Positions 23,501 through 37,500 of a stretch of 64,000 nucleotides of DNA are shown here, in pieces. The position numbers were made by a program, and so were the translations under genes. Position 1 is the stretch's first letter, and every line of letters begins with the position of its first letter. Origin of the DNA: Plazaster borealis (Eukaryota > Echinodermata > Asteroidea > Forcipulatida > Labidiasteridae); contig CM037463.1 of assembly GCA_021014325.1 (NCBI GenBank), positions 25,104,526 through 25,168,525 of the forward strand, written 5' to 3'. The notes beneath the pieces were generated by a model. That model worked only from the letters and a program-made list of their open reading frames with translations. It did not search any database and was not told the origin of the DNA.

Positions 23501-26500
23501 AATTCGTGAATTACATTGTAAATGTTGGCGTCAATGTTAACGACTAGAGGCTCCAGTTGTAAATTTTGTCGTAAATATTGGCGTCAATTTAATATATTTA
23601 TGTTTGATGTCCCTTTACCGCCACCATACACGATCGGTACCATTCGGCAAATCTTCAGAGGTGCAGGCTTGAAATATAATGCATTTTCAGTTGGGAAACA
23701 GGTCCAGATTCGCCGAATGCTTTTTTCTTCTTTTTTCTTCTGCCTGATCTTCTCTTGCATGTTTCATTTGCCGACTGAGAAAAAAAAGAGACCAAGACGC
23801 TTGATTACAAAGGTTCTGGGGATTACCCATGTGTTTGCGACCTTCGTGCTGTCTTTTCCGGCGTTGATCCAAACTGCACCACGGGGCTATAAGCACGTGG
23901 TTTATGTACAAACTTTAAGCAATTACAATTTGTTATCTCTCCTTGTAAAACGACAGTGATGTTGTTGAGTCTCGGAAACGCCGAATGCTTTTTTCTCCTT
24001 TTTCTTTTCGTTCTTTCTTTCTTTCTTGAAGTTCCTGATCTTCTCTTGCATGTTTCATTTGCCGACTGAAACACAAAATATGGCGGGGGGGGGGGCATCT
24101 TTGTTGCCACAACCCCGGTCTCTAAGACTCCATCGTTGTGTCGTAGACCAAGACGCTTGATTACAAAGGTTCTGGGGATTACCCATGTGTTTGCGACCTT
24201 CGTGCTGTCTTTTCCAGCGTTGAGCCAAACTGCACCACAGGGCTATAAGAACGTGGTTTATGTACAAACTTTAAGCAATTACAATTTGTTATCTCTCCTT
24301 GTAAAACGACAGTGATGTTGTTGAGTCTCGGAAACGCAATACATTTTCAGGGGTCACCATTGTTACAGCACGATTTAAAAACTACACTGACCCGGGGTCA
24401 AACTTGGCATAGGCCTACATGTATGTTTCCCCTGACTCAAAAACTACACTGACCCGGGGTCAAACTTGGCATGATAGGCCTACATGTATGTTTCCCGACT
24501 CAAAAAACTACACTGACCCGGGGTCAAACTTGGCATGATAGGCCTACATGTATGTTTCCCCTGAATTAAAAACTACACTGACCCGGGGTCAAACTTGGCA
24601 TGATAGGCCTACATGTAGCTTTCCCCTGAATTAAAAACTACACTGACCCGGGGTCAAACTTGGCATGATAGGCCTACTTGTATGTTTCCCCTGACTCAAA
24701 AACTACACTGACCCGGGGTCAAACTTGGCATGATAGGCCTACATGTAGCTTTCCCCTGAATTAAAAACTACACTGACCCGGGGTCAAACTTGGCATGATA
24801 GGCCTACATGTATGTTTCCCCTGACTCAAAAACTACACTGACCCGGGGTCAAACTTGGCATGATAGGCCTACATGTAGCTTTCCCCTGACTCAAAAAACT
24901 ACACTGACCCGGGGTCAAACTTGGCATGATAGGCCTACATGTATGTTTCCCGACTCAAAAAACTACACTGACCCGGGGTCAAACTTGGCATGATAGGCTT
25001 ACATGTATGTTTCCCCTGACTCAAAAACTACACTGACCCGGGGTCAAACTTGGCATGATAGGCCTACATGTATGTTTCCCCTGACTCAAAAACTACACTG
25101 ACCCGGGGTCAAACTTGGCATGATAGGCCTACATGCATGTTTCCCCTGACTCAAAAAACTACACTGACCCGGGGTCAAACTTGGCATGATAGGCCTACAT
25201 GTATGTTTCCCCTGACTCAAAAACTACACTGACCCGGGTCAAACTTGGCATGATAGGCCTACATGTATGTTTCCCGACTCAAAAAACTACACTGACCCGG
25301 GGTCAAACTTGGCATGATAGGCCTACATGTATGTTTCCCCTGACTTAAAAACTACACTGACCCGGGGTCAAACTTGGCATGATAGGCCTACATGTACGTT
25401 TCCCCTGAATTAAAAACTACACTGACCGGTAAAGTAAAACATGTCCTGTTACGTTTTTAGTGCTGATAGAGAGAGCTTTTCAACGATATTAATGGGTTTG
25501 TTTTTTCTTCTATAACGGTAATTAGGCCTACCTCTTTTAATGGAGTGTACCCAAAACGTGATTGCAAATTATTCAAATTTGAACCATCAGGTTCAATCTT
25601 TTTTTTCTCTCAAAACGAACCCAATGCAACTCAAGGAAGGGTATACCAAACTACGTCGGCTAAGTTTTAATACAAAATGATCCACTGAGTGAGAAAGTTA
25701 AGGAGCATCGGTTGCGCCTTGCTGGTCACTGCCTACGACACCCAGAGCTATCAGCCAATAAAGTCATCGTGTGGGAGCCCACCCACGGGCAGGCGTGGTC
25801 CCGGAAGACCCACCAAGACCATGCTCAAGACCCTGATCGAGGATGCAGGAGTAAACAACAAGGAGGAGCTAATCAAGTTGTATGCAGGATAGAGTTTGTG
25901 TGGCGTGTCAGACATCGAGCCCGACTCAAACATGCGGCAACGCGACAACTTGGGTCGACTGAGTGAGTGAGTGATTTTTTCTCAATTTTTTTCTTCTCAA
26001 TACTAATTCTACATACTGAATTAACATACTGACTCGGTGACTTGGAGGGATTTAATGAGCGAAATCTCGTGTGACACGAGATGTATAAAAGACGCACGAA
26101 CCAAGTGATTTCAAGCAGATACTTCATTTTGGAGCGCAGATAACGATGCCTGTTTCGTTACTGAGTAATTAATATGGATACCGGGAGACTTACTGTGCTA
26201 TCGTTTGGGTTCATAGTTACATACGCCTTTCAAACTAAGTTGGATGTTGGAGTAATTTTGGTAAACAAATCTACCATATATTCGGGTACACGTATATTAC
26301 CAGCCCTTGAGATCGCCCGTGAAACCATTTCGTACCACGTGGAGCGAGGCGAGTATGCCAACTTCACAGTAGATTGGATGCCCTCTGATAAAGGCTGCAA
26401 TCGAGGTAGAGTTGTTTATGCCTTGGGGGTAGCTTCTCGTCTTTACTTTAAACTGGACGTGTCGGCGTATTTCGGGCCACCTTGTAACACCGATATGCTA

Positions 26501-28546
26501 AGTGTGGCTGACTTCGCTTCTTCGATGAATATACCAATCTTTTCAGGAAGTGCTGCATCACATGATTTAGAAAGTAAACTGAGGTACCCTACTCTGACTA
26601 ATACTGTTAACAAAGTGAGTACGATGGTGTCTTTCATGAAGGAACTGTTGGAGTTCTATGATTGGGATTCCATTGTTTTGGTCATCAAAGGTATGTTGTT
26701 TTCAAGACCAGGCAAAGCAATTGAAGAAGGTTTACGTGAAGCTAACTTACGAGTGTATCTAATCTACTACAGTCATTTTGAACGGACAAATTTCGAGTCT
26801 ACTCTAGATGAAGCTTCAAACAGAAGCCGTAGTAAGTAGAAATTGCTTCATAGATTCTTGTTCTTAAAATATATAAAAAGTTTGTATTTTGAATTACAAA
26901 TAGTGTGTGTCAACAATGTGTACATAGTTTAAGGCCGTGTACTTATTTCGGATAATTACAGTGGTTGGATTATATACCATTGGCATCTTATCCAGCCAGA
27001 CGTCTAGGACGCACATTCGAGAATGGGTTGATAAAGCTGGTCAGGTTTTTCTGTTCTCCATTTACAAGTATGACAGAACAAGCTTGAGTCAAGTTTTCAA
27101 AAAGGTATTTCGATCAGCAGAAGGTAGTAAAATATTAAAAAACAACAACAAAAAACACAAATGCAATAAGCACAGCAGTTATTAATTACCATAACGTAAT
27201 TTTTACACCAAATAACTTCTTACAAACAAACGATGTATGTACTCAAAAATTTGCACTAATCACCTATAAAATATTTATTTATAAAAAGTAATCACTTTAC
27301 CATAATCCTACTAAAACAGTTTAAGATGCCGTCATCAAGGTTATCAAATTTAAAAGCTTGAGTGGTGGATGGTCATTAACATGACCCAATAAATCAAGGT
27401 TAGATAACAACATTTCAACTTGCAACTGATTTACACGGTATTACAAAGCTGGGTCGATTTATAGAATCTGGTTTGTCAAGAGAAGTTTAAGTGGAAATTA
27501 TGAAGACCCTAAAATGAATCCGTTTTAACAACAGGACTCCGTATTAAAGGTCCTTACTATTTTTTACCACAAATAAGACTTTGGTATCATTGTTTAAGTG
27601 CATGTTCACTAGTACATAGAACCAGTCCACATACTTGGCTGAAACTTTGATTTAAAGGGACACGTTGCCTTGGATCGGACGAGTTGGTCTAAAAAAGCGT
27701 TATGTACAGATTCTTTGTAAATTACACTAATGACCTTATAGTCCTTAGAAGAAGACATCTTGCTTAGAACCATTCACCTTTCGATAGGGAGTAATATGCA
27801 AAAATTAATACCCATATAGAGTGTTTACCTACTGGTACGCGCTGGCAGATATAAAGCCACTCCTGAACCACTCCAGCAAGGTCCGTTATTTAAAAGTGGG
27901 CAAGTTTGTAATTGTCTGTCGGCAGTACAGCAACTGTTTAAAATTAAAGAAAACCTTGCGCACTGCAGTTTGAATCAAATAATGCACGGTAGTTATACGA
28001 GTTCAAAGTCAGTAAAGTGCATGTAATGCGGGAAATTTATCACTCCCATGGTCTAGTGCTATTGTTCTCCAAAAGAAAGAGGAAGTTTCGAGGGAAGTCG
28101 AGAGACACGATCTTGTTGTTTGTTGACACCTCGTCAGAAGTAAACTTTAATCTTGGACATCTTGGGGCACTGTTTGAAACCGTAGCATCGCCTGCAATTA
28201 TCATTAAGTTATAAGAACCGTCATTGAACGACAATTGTGCGCCTTGGTGGAGTGGCTTCACATTGCCCCCAATAACATCACCCAATGTACAACCATTATG
28301 TTGTAAGGCAAACAGTAGTATGTAGAAGATCATATTTACGTGTTGAATGCATGGACTCTCGGGGGCAGATGGGAATGTAGACTTGATTCAAGTCCCTTTC
28401 TCGTGCGAGGTTCCTACCAACACACATGTAACGCGTCAGCATGCAGCCACAGTACAGACACATACGGCGCTGAGACAAGTGCGCCATCACCGACAAAATG
28501 TAGCTGTTGCGGTGGCGATCAAAGTACTTTACCCCCCACCCCCCGC

Positions 28547-28577
<31 letters not shown>

Positions 28578-31500
28578 ACGAGTCTTCTTTTTGAACGCAT
28601 TTGATTGGACAAGTAATGCGCCGTAATTTTACATATTCATAAGTGAATGAATTTACATATCAGGCAACTGCGGGAAATGCAGAAGATGAGGCAAGAAAGG
28701 GCCTTGCACGGGATTAGGACTTGAGTCAAGTCTAATGGGAACGGGGCTGTCGGAGTGCTCGACGCCCTTCCCAGGTTAGCTAGATAACAAAGACGACCAA
28801 AAATGAATACAGAATCACAAAATGCAAAAAAGAAAGGATTATTAGTGGAAGACATTTTGTTTTTTTGTATAAGAAAAATGAACATTCAGGTTGGCTCATT
28901 GGTTGCTTCCCTTCCTTTCACCTCTGCGGACCCAAGCCGGAGTCTTGCACGTGGATTGGGTTTTCAGTCACTGTGTTGGTTTTCCCTCTTAGAGGTTTTC
29001 CCTCCAATATCTGAAACTGACATTTCTTAATCATCTTCTCTACACAGGTATCTTCAGCCCTAAGGGTGACAGTCGCTTACTTTTTTTGATAACTACATCA
29101 GTCCGTGTTCATGCATAGCTTTTTAAAGATTGATATTATATTATTTGACATAAGACTATACACTACTAAAAAATCTACATGTAAATTCCCTTGTAATGTA
29201 TAGGTATCATATTTGCTAACCCAAGTAAGGCACTCGAAGATGGTTTTCGAGATAATGGAATTCGAGCACAATCTTTCTTCTTGAGTTGGGATGATAATAC
29301 AAATTTTGAGACAACTCTTCAACAAGCCGCATCAATTAGCCAAAGTAAGTTGGTGCATAAGAGTTATTAATCTGTGTTTTGCTGAGATAGTTAGTCAGTC
29401 GAATTGGATAGACCAATTATCATCCGGCACATCAAGTTGAAGAATGTCATCTACATTGACTTATGGAGCATACCGTACCCATTGGCATATATAAGAATCC
29501 AATCTTAACCTTTTCAATGATTACACAATTATGATTAACCGACCTTCCTGACCGACAAATTTAATGTTTTTAGGGGGTTGGTCTTAACCATCATTATTTC
29601 CAGTGTACTTCAAGGGATATTGTACACAGCTAGTAATGATTCCCCCCCCCCTGAACAAAATGTATTCTATTTCAAATCTTTAACTGAAATAATTGTGATA
29701 ACTATCTCCTTAACAATAGTTACAGATGACAACGGCAGACATTATAGCAAGTAAACGAAAAAGTCACCGTCAAAGACAAACTGTATGAAAACAAGTTTAA
29801 GGAATAGCCAAGTCAATATAAGTTTATATCGCACTCCTTGTTGCTATGGATCGACCAATCAGAATCGATTATTCAGGCCTGCTGGAAGATAATTTAAGTT
29901 ATCACACAAGCGCGAGTGGTATACGGAAAAATATAGCGCTTCTGCGTCCCATATCCACCGAGGCCGAATATAGCGCTTCTGCGTCCCATATCCAACGAGG
30001 CCGAAGGCCGAGTTGGATATGGGACGCAGACGCGCTATATTTTTCCGTATTCCACGAGCGCGCGTGCGATAACGTATTTATCTTCAAGCAAACTTGATGC
30101 GTAGTTAGAACATGCAATACGCAGGGTGTGATATGGGCCGTGCAATATAAGTTTATATCACACTCCTTGTTGCTATGGATCGACCAATCAGAATCGATTA
30201 TTCAGGCCTGCTGGAAGATAATTTAAGTTATCACACAAGCGCGAGTGGTATACGGAAAAATATAGCGCTTCTGCGTCCCATATCCACCGAGGCCGAATAT
30301 AGCGCTTCTGCGTCCCATATCCACCGAGGCCGAAGGCCGAGTTGGATATGGGACGCAGACGCGCTATATTTTTCCGTATTCCACGAGCGCGCGTGTGATA
30401 ACGTATTTATCTTCAAGCAAACTTGATGCGCAGTTAGAACACGCAATACGCAGGGTGTGATATAAGCCGTGCAATATAAGTTTATATCACACTCCTTGTT
30501 GCTATGGATCGACCAATCAGAATCGATTATTCAGGCCTGCTGGAAGATAAAGGGCTATATAGCTCAGTTGGTAGAGCGCCGGCACGTTAAACCGATGGTC
30601 GTTGGTTCAAATCCCGCTCTAGTCAATTTTTCTTTGTTCAACCCCAAATCATTTCAAATTTACCCAGTCAGTTTCCCTTCTGGTTTATTATATGATATTT
30701 TAAAATTATATTTATACAAAATTCTTGAAAAAATAAATACCCATAGCAAGTTGTTATAAATAAATTTTCACTTTTTGTATAATACAAAATAACTTGTTCA
30801 AATTAAAATTAAAACAAAATTAAAACTTGGGACAAGGATGCTTATTGTTACAAACCCCATTTGCCAATCACACCCGACTCGTCTGTCACATAGGTTTAAT
30901 GACAACATGACCGTCAGTTGGGCAGCATTCTTAATTTTTTACAAGTAACCGGAAACGAATGTCAAGTCTTATTCTCAGGTTTTCTTCGTTATTTTGTTGA
31001 ATTGATTTTACTTTCATATTGTTAATCACTTAGTTTTACATTCCCAACATCATTATATAATTTTCATTGCCATTCAACTAAACTAATTGACGACAAAAAA
31101 ATCCCACGTAAAACTCTATATGGTTGGGACCACAATAGTCCCGTAAGTTCGAATTATGCGCGAGACTTACACAGTCTATACTTGGATAGTACGGTACTGA
31201 AAATTTAAACTCAGTACATGGACTATCTGACAGACTGATGGCGCAAGACAGCCATGTATTCAAGGCTAACAATTCACATCTTTAGACGCGGTTCTAAAGT
31301 TTATATTGCACTGGTATCTTACCTCATGGTAGTGTACAATCATTATACGGGAACAACCTTCAGTCGGTGATGGCTCAGTTTATGGCCCTTCATTTGTATG
31401 GAAGTGTGTTAATCGGTTTAGTGCAAAGGGGACCAATGATTCAATATGAATCCATCTTATAACATAAAGGTTAGGTGAGTAACTAAGTATTGGTGTTTTT

Positions 31501-34500
31501 ATTTTATAACTTATAGTTATTATACAGTAATCACTTTGTGCTTTCCTGTATATTTTACATGATTTTGTTTTTGTAAAATAAACATTTCATCAGAAACGTC
31601 AACCAAAATAGGTCACTTGCTGACAGGGCAGGTTTCCTTCTGCGACGTCACATGCATTATATAATATTAATCACGATTGAGTTTTTTTTATGGAAAGAAC
31701 ACATTGTCATTACTTGCAGACCCCTTCCCAGAACAATAATATTGTCATCACGAATAGCTCCTGAATATGTTATGTAAAGATGACGTCACCCAAAGCCAGC
31801 ATTCCAGTGAAGAGAATCAAGTCTCGCTGTTCATTTGAATTATTAAACGTTGACTTTCAAATCGTGGGAGCGCGAAAACTGAAGTGCAACACATGGAAAC
31901 CAGATACACACTGAACAATAAATAGTCATCCGACAAATCGACTGATCCAGTTTATATTTCTCGTGCACCCAACGAAGGTGGCCACATGTGTATCGGTCAC
32001 CACCGCAAATAGTTGAATCTGTATAGGAAGTTGTACTTGTGGCGCTTTTATCGGACTTTTAGACGCGTGTTCGTGGTTGTGATTTGTCAATGCAGTAAGG
32101 GGCGGAGCTTCATGGATCGGTCCATTATGAAGTCTTGTACTTAAATGACAACAAACACTGTGCTGCATCAGCACAGTTTTCTTGTCACTTCAGTAATATT
32201 TCAATCAAGTAATATTTGTATCCGTCCAATATGAGTTGCCTCTGGTACACAAATAGATCAGGTTGATAACCCTATATACCATTTTCTTAAGTGAAGTTCA
32301 AGGATTTGTTTTTTTTCCCATGACAAACACTATAATGGAAAGACGTATAGACAAAAAGATTGTAGATAGCTCAGTACGAATTTGACCTCGAAGCACTTCC
32401 GATTGATGGATGCTTTCATACATATTAATCCCGTGCGTGGTCATAACAGTTGTAGACCTATAATAAGAGATTTTGTCAGCCTTTGGTTTAGTTTACTCTA
32501 AATTAAATCGACAGTATGGACAGTGTAAGACAGCAGTTACGAAAATTAATACTTTTGATTGTGACTTTGGCGACATGTTCTGGTAATGAAACAATAAATG
32601 CAGATGTTGTAGTGATTCTATTCAACAGTAGATATAGTATATACGGAGATACCCGTATCTTACCAGCCCTTGAGATTGCCCGTGAAACCATCTCACACCG
32701 TGTGGAGAGAGGCGAGTATGCCAACTTTACTGTACGGTGGGTTTACTCGGCAGAGGGTTGTAGTCGTGGACGAGTTGTCTACGCTTCCGGGATCGCTGCG
32801 CAACTTTACTTTGAACGGAATGTAGTGGCGTATTTCGGGCCACCGTGCAGCGGCGACTTGCAGAGTGTGGCTGACTTTGCTTCTTCGACAAATATACCAA
32901 TCTTCTCAGGAAGTGCTGGGTCACATGAATTGGAAAATAAACACAGATATCCTACTCTGACTAGTACTGTTAACAAAATGAGTACGATGGTGTCTTTCAT
33001 GAAGGAACTATTAGATTTCTATGGTTGGGATTCCATTGTTTTGATCACTCAAGGCATCATATTTGCTAACCCAAGTAAGGCACTCGAAGATGGTTTTCGA
33101 GATAATGGAATTCGAGCACAATCTTTCTTCTTGAGTTGGGATGATAATACCAATTTTGAGACAACTCTTCAAGAAGCAGCATCATTTAGCCAAAGTAAGT
33201 GGATACAAGATAATTATTAGTTTAAATTGTACCTTGCTGATAGACTGTCACCTGGCACATCAAATTGAGGAATGTCCTCATTTTACTTTTTGAGTTATAC
33301 ATATATTAGTCTAAGAAGCAAATTTTAACCTTTCAATTAATTCCAAAATTTACTAAAAACGTATCACGAGAAAAAAATATGTATTTTGTATTTATTTATT
33401 AACTTTTATTTATTTATTTATTTATTTATGACCATTACTTCCAAGTTGCTTCTAGGGACAGTTTAAACAGCTAGTAATTTTCTTTTTTTATTGCTCGTGC
33501 TGGTTTTTATTGTACACTGTTTTCAGTTTCATTCTCAATGTTTTCTGAGAGATGGGATTCAGTTATTGTCTAAGTTTTTTGTGTCTTCATTTGAAATGTT
33601 TAGTCAAGGGGTATGTCAGTTGGTATTGGAATAGATATGTATGACATCCCCGGAAAAAAATGAAATTATTTCAAATCTTTAACTGAAATAACTGCGAATA
33701 CTCTATCTTAATTAAAACGACCTAAACACAGATGACAACGGCAGACATTATAGCAAGGAAACGAAAAAGTCGCCGTTAAGGACAAACTGTAGGCAAAAGT
33801 TCAAATTAAGAAAAGCTAAGTTTAGTTTCAACGTTTTATACATAGCAGAAATAGAAGCATTTAACAAATGCAGATTGTATCCAATAATGGAGAATGAATG
33901 TTTCAAATAAGCAAATGCGATAATGTAACGGCCTCCCCTGGTAATTTAAAAGCAATTTGGTTAAATCTTATTCTGTACTAAAATTCTTATAGTAGGTGTG
34001 TGTTGTTGTTGTGGCTGTCTCTCCCCCCTCTCTCTTTTTTCTATTTTGTTTTATTATAAAGAAAATTCGGGGGGTCGACTCCAAAATGTTTTTTTTGCTC
34101 ATGTCGTCTTCACCCAGTTTGGTTTTCTGCAAAGGCTTCCCCAAGCTTTAATAATTTCAAGTGTATTATTGCATTCCTTTAATTTCTTCTTGACAAAAGC
34201 TTGCCCTAAAAGTTTCTTTACTGCCCTCCTTACTTTTTCTTTGACGTGAGTCTCCCCCCATCCCTATTTCTACATCTATTTTTGTAGGCTTTTTATCGTA
34301 CTCTAGATTATAAGTTGTCTCACTGTATTTCTGTATTACCAATGCGACTCTTTTCCATTAAACTCAGAAGGATTCTGGCGTAACTCAATTTGAATTTCTT
34401 TTTTACTGTGCTTTCGTAACTAACGTGCTTGGCCAGATTTATGGCATACAGTAAGAAAGATAAGAGATGTGGGGAGCATTGCGAGGCAAGACGAATAAAT

Positions 34501-37500
34501 TGATCTAGGCTTAGTCATTATTTTACTAATCAAAGGTGAAATATTAATAATTTCACAATAGTGTTTAAGAAGACAAAGAATGTTTTACTGTTGGTAAAAC
34601 ATAGGATAATCTTCCAAATCATAAAAATGCAGCGGCGTAACTAGGGTAAAATTTCAGGGGGGCACAAGGGGGGTGCACCATTTTTTCTAGGGGGGCACTT
34701 CAGGCCAAGTTTCCCTTTGCCCTTTTCTGTAAAACAAGCCCATGCCCGTAATCAAGGGGGGGGTCGGACGGCCCCCCTAAAAAATTAAAACAATTAATTA
34801 AAAAAGTCTGTATCGTAACTGTCACTTATTATCGTTAAATTATGACAATTATAACATATACAAAGATGTAAATAGAGGACGCAATGGGTGGCATACGTCG
34901 TCTGAGCATTAAATATGCAGAAACAATATTGATACAAAGCTGTAATTGAGTTGTTTTCAGATATAATAACCAATGTCATAGCGCAAAATGGTGCACCAAA
35001 TGGCTTGAATTGGGCATTCTTTTTTACACAATTTCTAACTTCTGAGGGGGGCACATCCTCCTCCCACTCCCCCCGCCCCCTGCGTCGCTACGTGACGAGC
35101 GGCGCTACGCGCCGATGAACAATTTCTTTCATATTTGCCCCCCCCCCCCAAAAAAAAAAAAAAAAAAAGTAAAAAACAAATCCCGGTTACGGGCCTGAAC
35201 AAGCCCCTTTTTCATCGCCTTTTTAAAAAGTTACTTACTATTTTTTTAAAAGATAATCTGGCGTGAGTGTAAAAAAAAAAAAATGCATGTAAATGGAAAA
35301 ATAGTTTTAAAAACATCGAAATTATCTGATCAAAGCGTATAAAATGTTACATTTTACTCTGGAAATCTCCTGTCACATATTTCAAATGGGGGGGGGGGGC
35401 ACGGACATCAACTGGGGGAGGGGGACGTGGCCCCGTGCCCCCCTTAGTTACGCTGTGCCACTGTATAAATGTTGAGTACAGGATGAAATGGTTCTTTGAA
35501 GTAGTTGTAATAGGCTGAGAACTAATCCTAGAACTCTAGATACACACACGAGCACGTCATTATTTAACGTAAACAAAGTCTGTCAAAGGCTAGCTTCCTC
35601 CATGCTTAAAACTATCAAACAAGAATTCCAAGAAATAACTCGGATATCCTAAATTAACTCACCCATACATGAAGCATTTTGGGTAAAAGAACCAACCTCA
35701 GGTACCAATGGTTACAATAGTTTGCCCTCATTGAAATATGTTTCAATTGTCAAATCAAGTTTAACTCTTTCGACGACCTAATAATTTCATGTCGTGTCGT
35801 GTCGTGATTTGACCCAATAATTCGTCTTGTGAGTTAATGGGTTTATATGAGAACGCAGACAGTAGCGAGATACTGACCGGCTAACACTTATACATGTATA
35901 TGTATAGCGGGAATACTCTCGACTTGTTCAAATTGCATTTGAGCTACGGTACTACCCCGATCATGGTCTAAAGCCAAACTCAGATATACCCAATCTATCA
36001 TTGAAGACTCTGTTAGTGTGGTATTAATCCGCAAGTGTTGCTTGTAGTCAAACTGCAACAACCATCTGAATATTGGAATGGGAGGCTCTGTAACATTCCT
36101 AATGACCGTTTTATTGTTTGGGTTGCATACAACCTGTGCTGGGAATGTTACAACCAGCTTGAGTATAGTTGTATTCACGTTCAGAACTTCAAGCAATTCG
36201 ATCTATTCAGAGCCGTACCTTACCAGCCCTTGAGATTGCCTGTGAAACCATCTCACACCGTGTGGAGAGAGGCGAGTATGCCAACTTTACTGTACGCTGG
36301 GTTTATTGGTTGATCAACCAATATTCCTCCATGATTAACAAGTTTATCAATTTTACTACTTTAATTTGTTGTTTTTCCAGATTCAGGAAGTATTTCGAGG
36401 CTTTTTCTCCTTCTTCTTTTTGAGTGTTATGTGTTCTAACCTGGGCTTTCTTCCAATCGTTTATATCATATTGTTTAAGATGGGTTTCAATTTTGTTAAT
36501 CTCATCGACATTATTAGTGCCAGTGTCTTTAATTAACATATTATAACGTTTCTGTAACACCTTGCGGTTTTGTTTGTGATTGTGAGCTTTTTCTTTCCAA
36601 AACTCTTGAATTGTTTCTTTCAAACGGAATTTACACATTTCCCACCATTCGCTGAGGGAATTATAATTTTCTTTTTTTAGTTCTCAAAAACTCCCAAAGG
36701 TTGGTAATGCGAAAACTGCATTCAGTGTCTTCAAGCAGAGAGTTGTTGCATAACCAACGACCTTGACCGTGATGGGGAGTGTAAATATCGTCTAGTTTGA
36801 GTCCAATAAATCGATGGTCTGAAAAACCGAAAGGGGTTAGAGAGACGTCATTTACATTGTTGATGAGGTTCAAAGAAACAAACATATAATCAATTCTATT
36901 AGCTTGTTTGCAACCTTTATGGAAATGTGTATAGCCATGTTGGTCAGGATGAACAGTGCGCCAACAATCTATAAGATCTTTTTCTTGTAACACATTGGTT
37001 AAAACCGTTTTGCTAACTTGTTTGTTGTCAAGATTGCAATTGAAATCTCCACCAATAATCCAGTTGTCAAAACTTGTGATTTGGTCGCTAAAATTATCAA
37101 AAAATTCGGTACGTTCATAAATCTGATTAGGAGCGTAAACAGAGGCAGTGTAAAATGTATTATCATTCCATACCATTTGGGCTTTGATCCATCTTCCCTC
37201 ACCATCGGTGACAATGTTGGTGATGTTAAGATTGACCTTGTTGGAAGTGAGTATAGCTACTCCTCTATACTCTGTCTATTGCCGTGGCTGAAATACATTT
37301 TACCCTGCCACTGCCTACTCCATTCGTGTTCATCATTCAGGTCGCTGTGTGTCTCCTGCAGAAAAACAAGACTAAATTTTCTACGAAGTAAAAAGTCAAA
37401 AAGGACTTTATTCTTTTTTGATTTAACACCAGCACGTTATCAACAAGTAACAGTAGGTAAAAGAGATTCGACTAGAAATGTAAACCCTATAAGGGATAAT

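Noticed and set aside
24378..25430. CRISPR-like array
   Set aside because: Units are head-to-tail without unique spacers and the DNA is eukaryotic; it is a minisatellite.
29846..30426. Repeated 83-codon frames
   Set aside because: Lie in the tandem 329-bp foldback units.
30553..30625. Functional tRNA-Asn gene
   Set aside because: Mismatches in anticodon and T stems, C at position 33 and a shared SINE tail indicate a tRNA-derived SINE.
35888..36196. 102-codon minus-strand frame
   Set aside because: Unrecognised and overlapping the remnant variable exon on the other strand; probably chance.
36661..37176. Host gene encoding an endonuclease
   Set aside because: Motifs are those of a LINE ORF2 endonuclease, with frame breaks at both ends.
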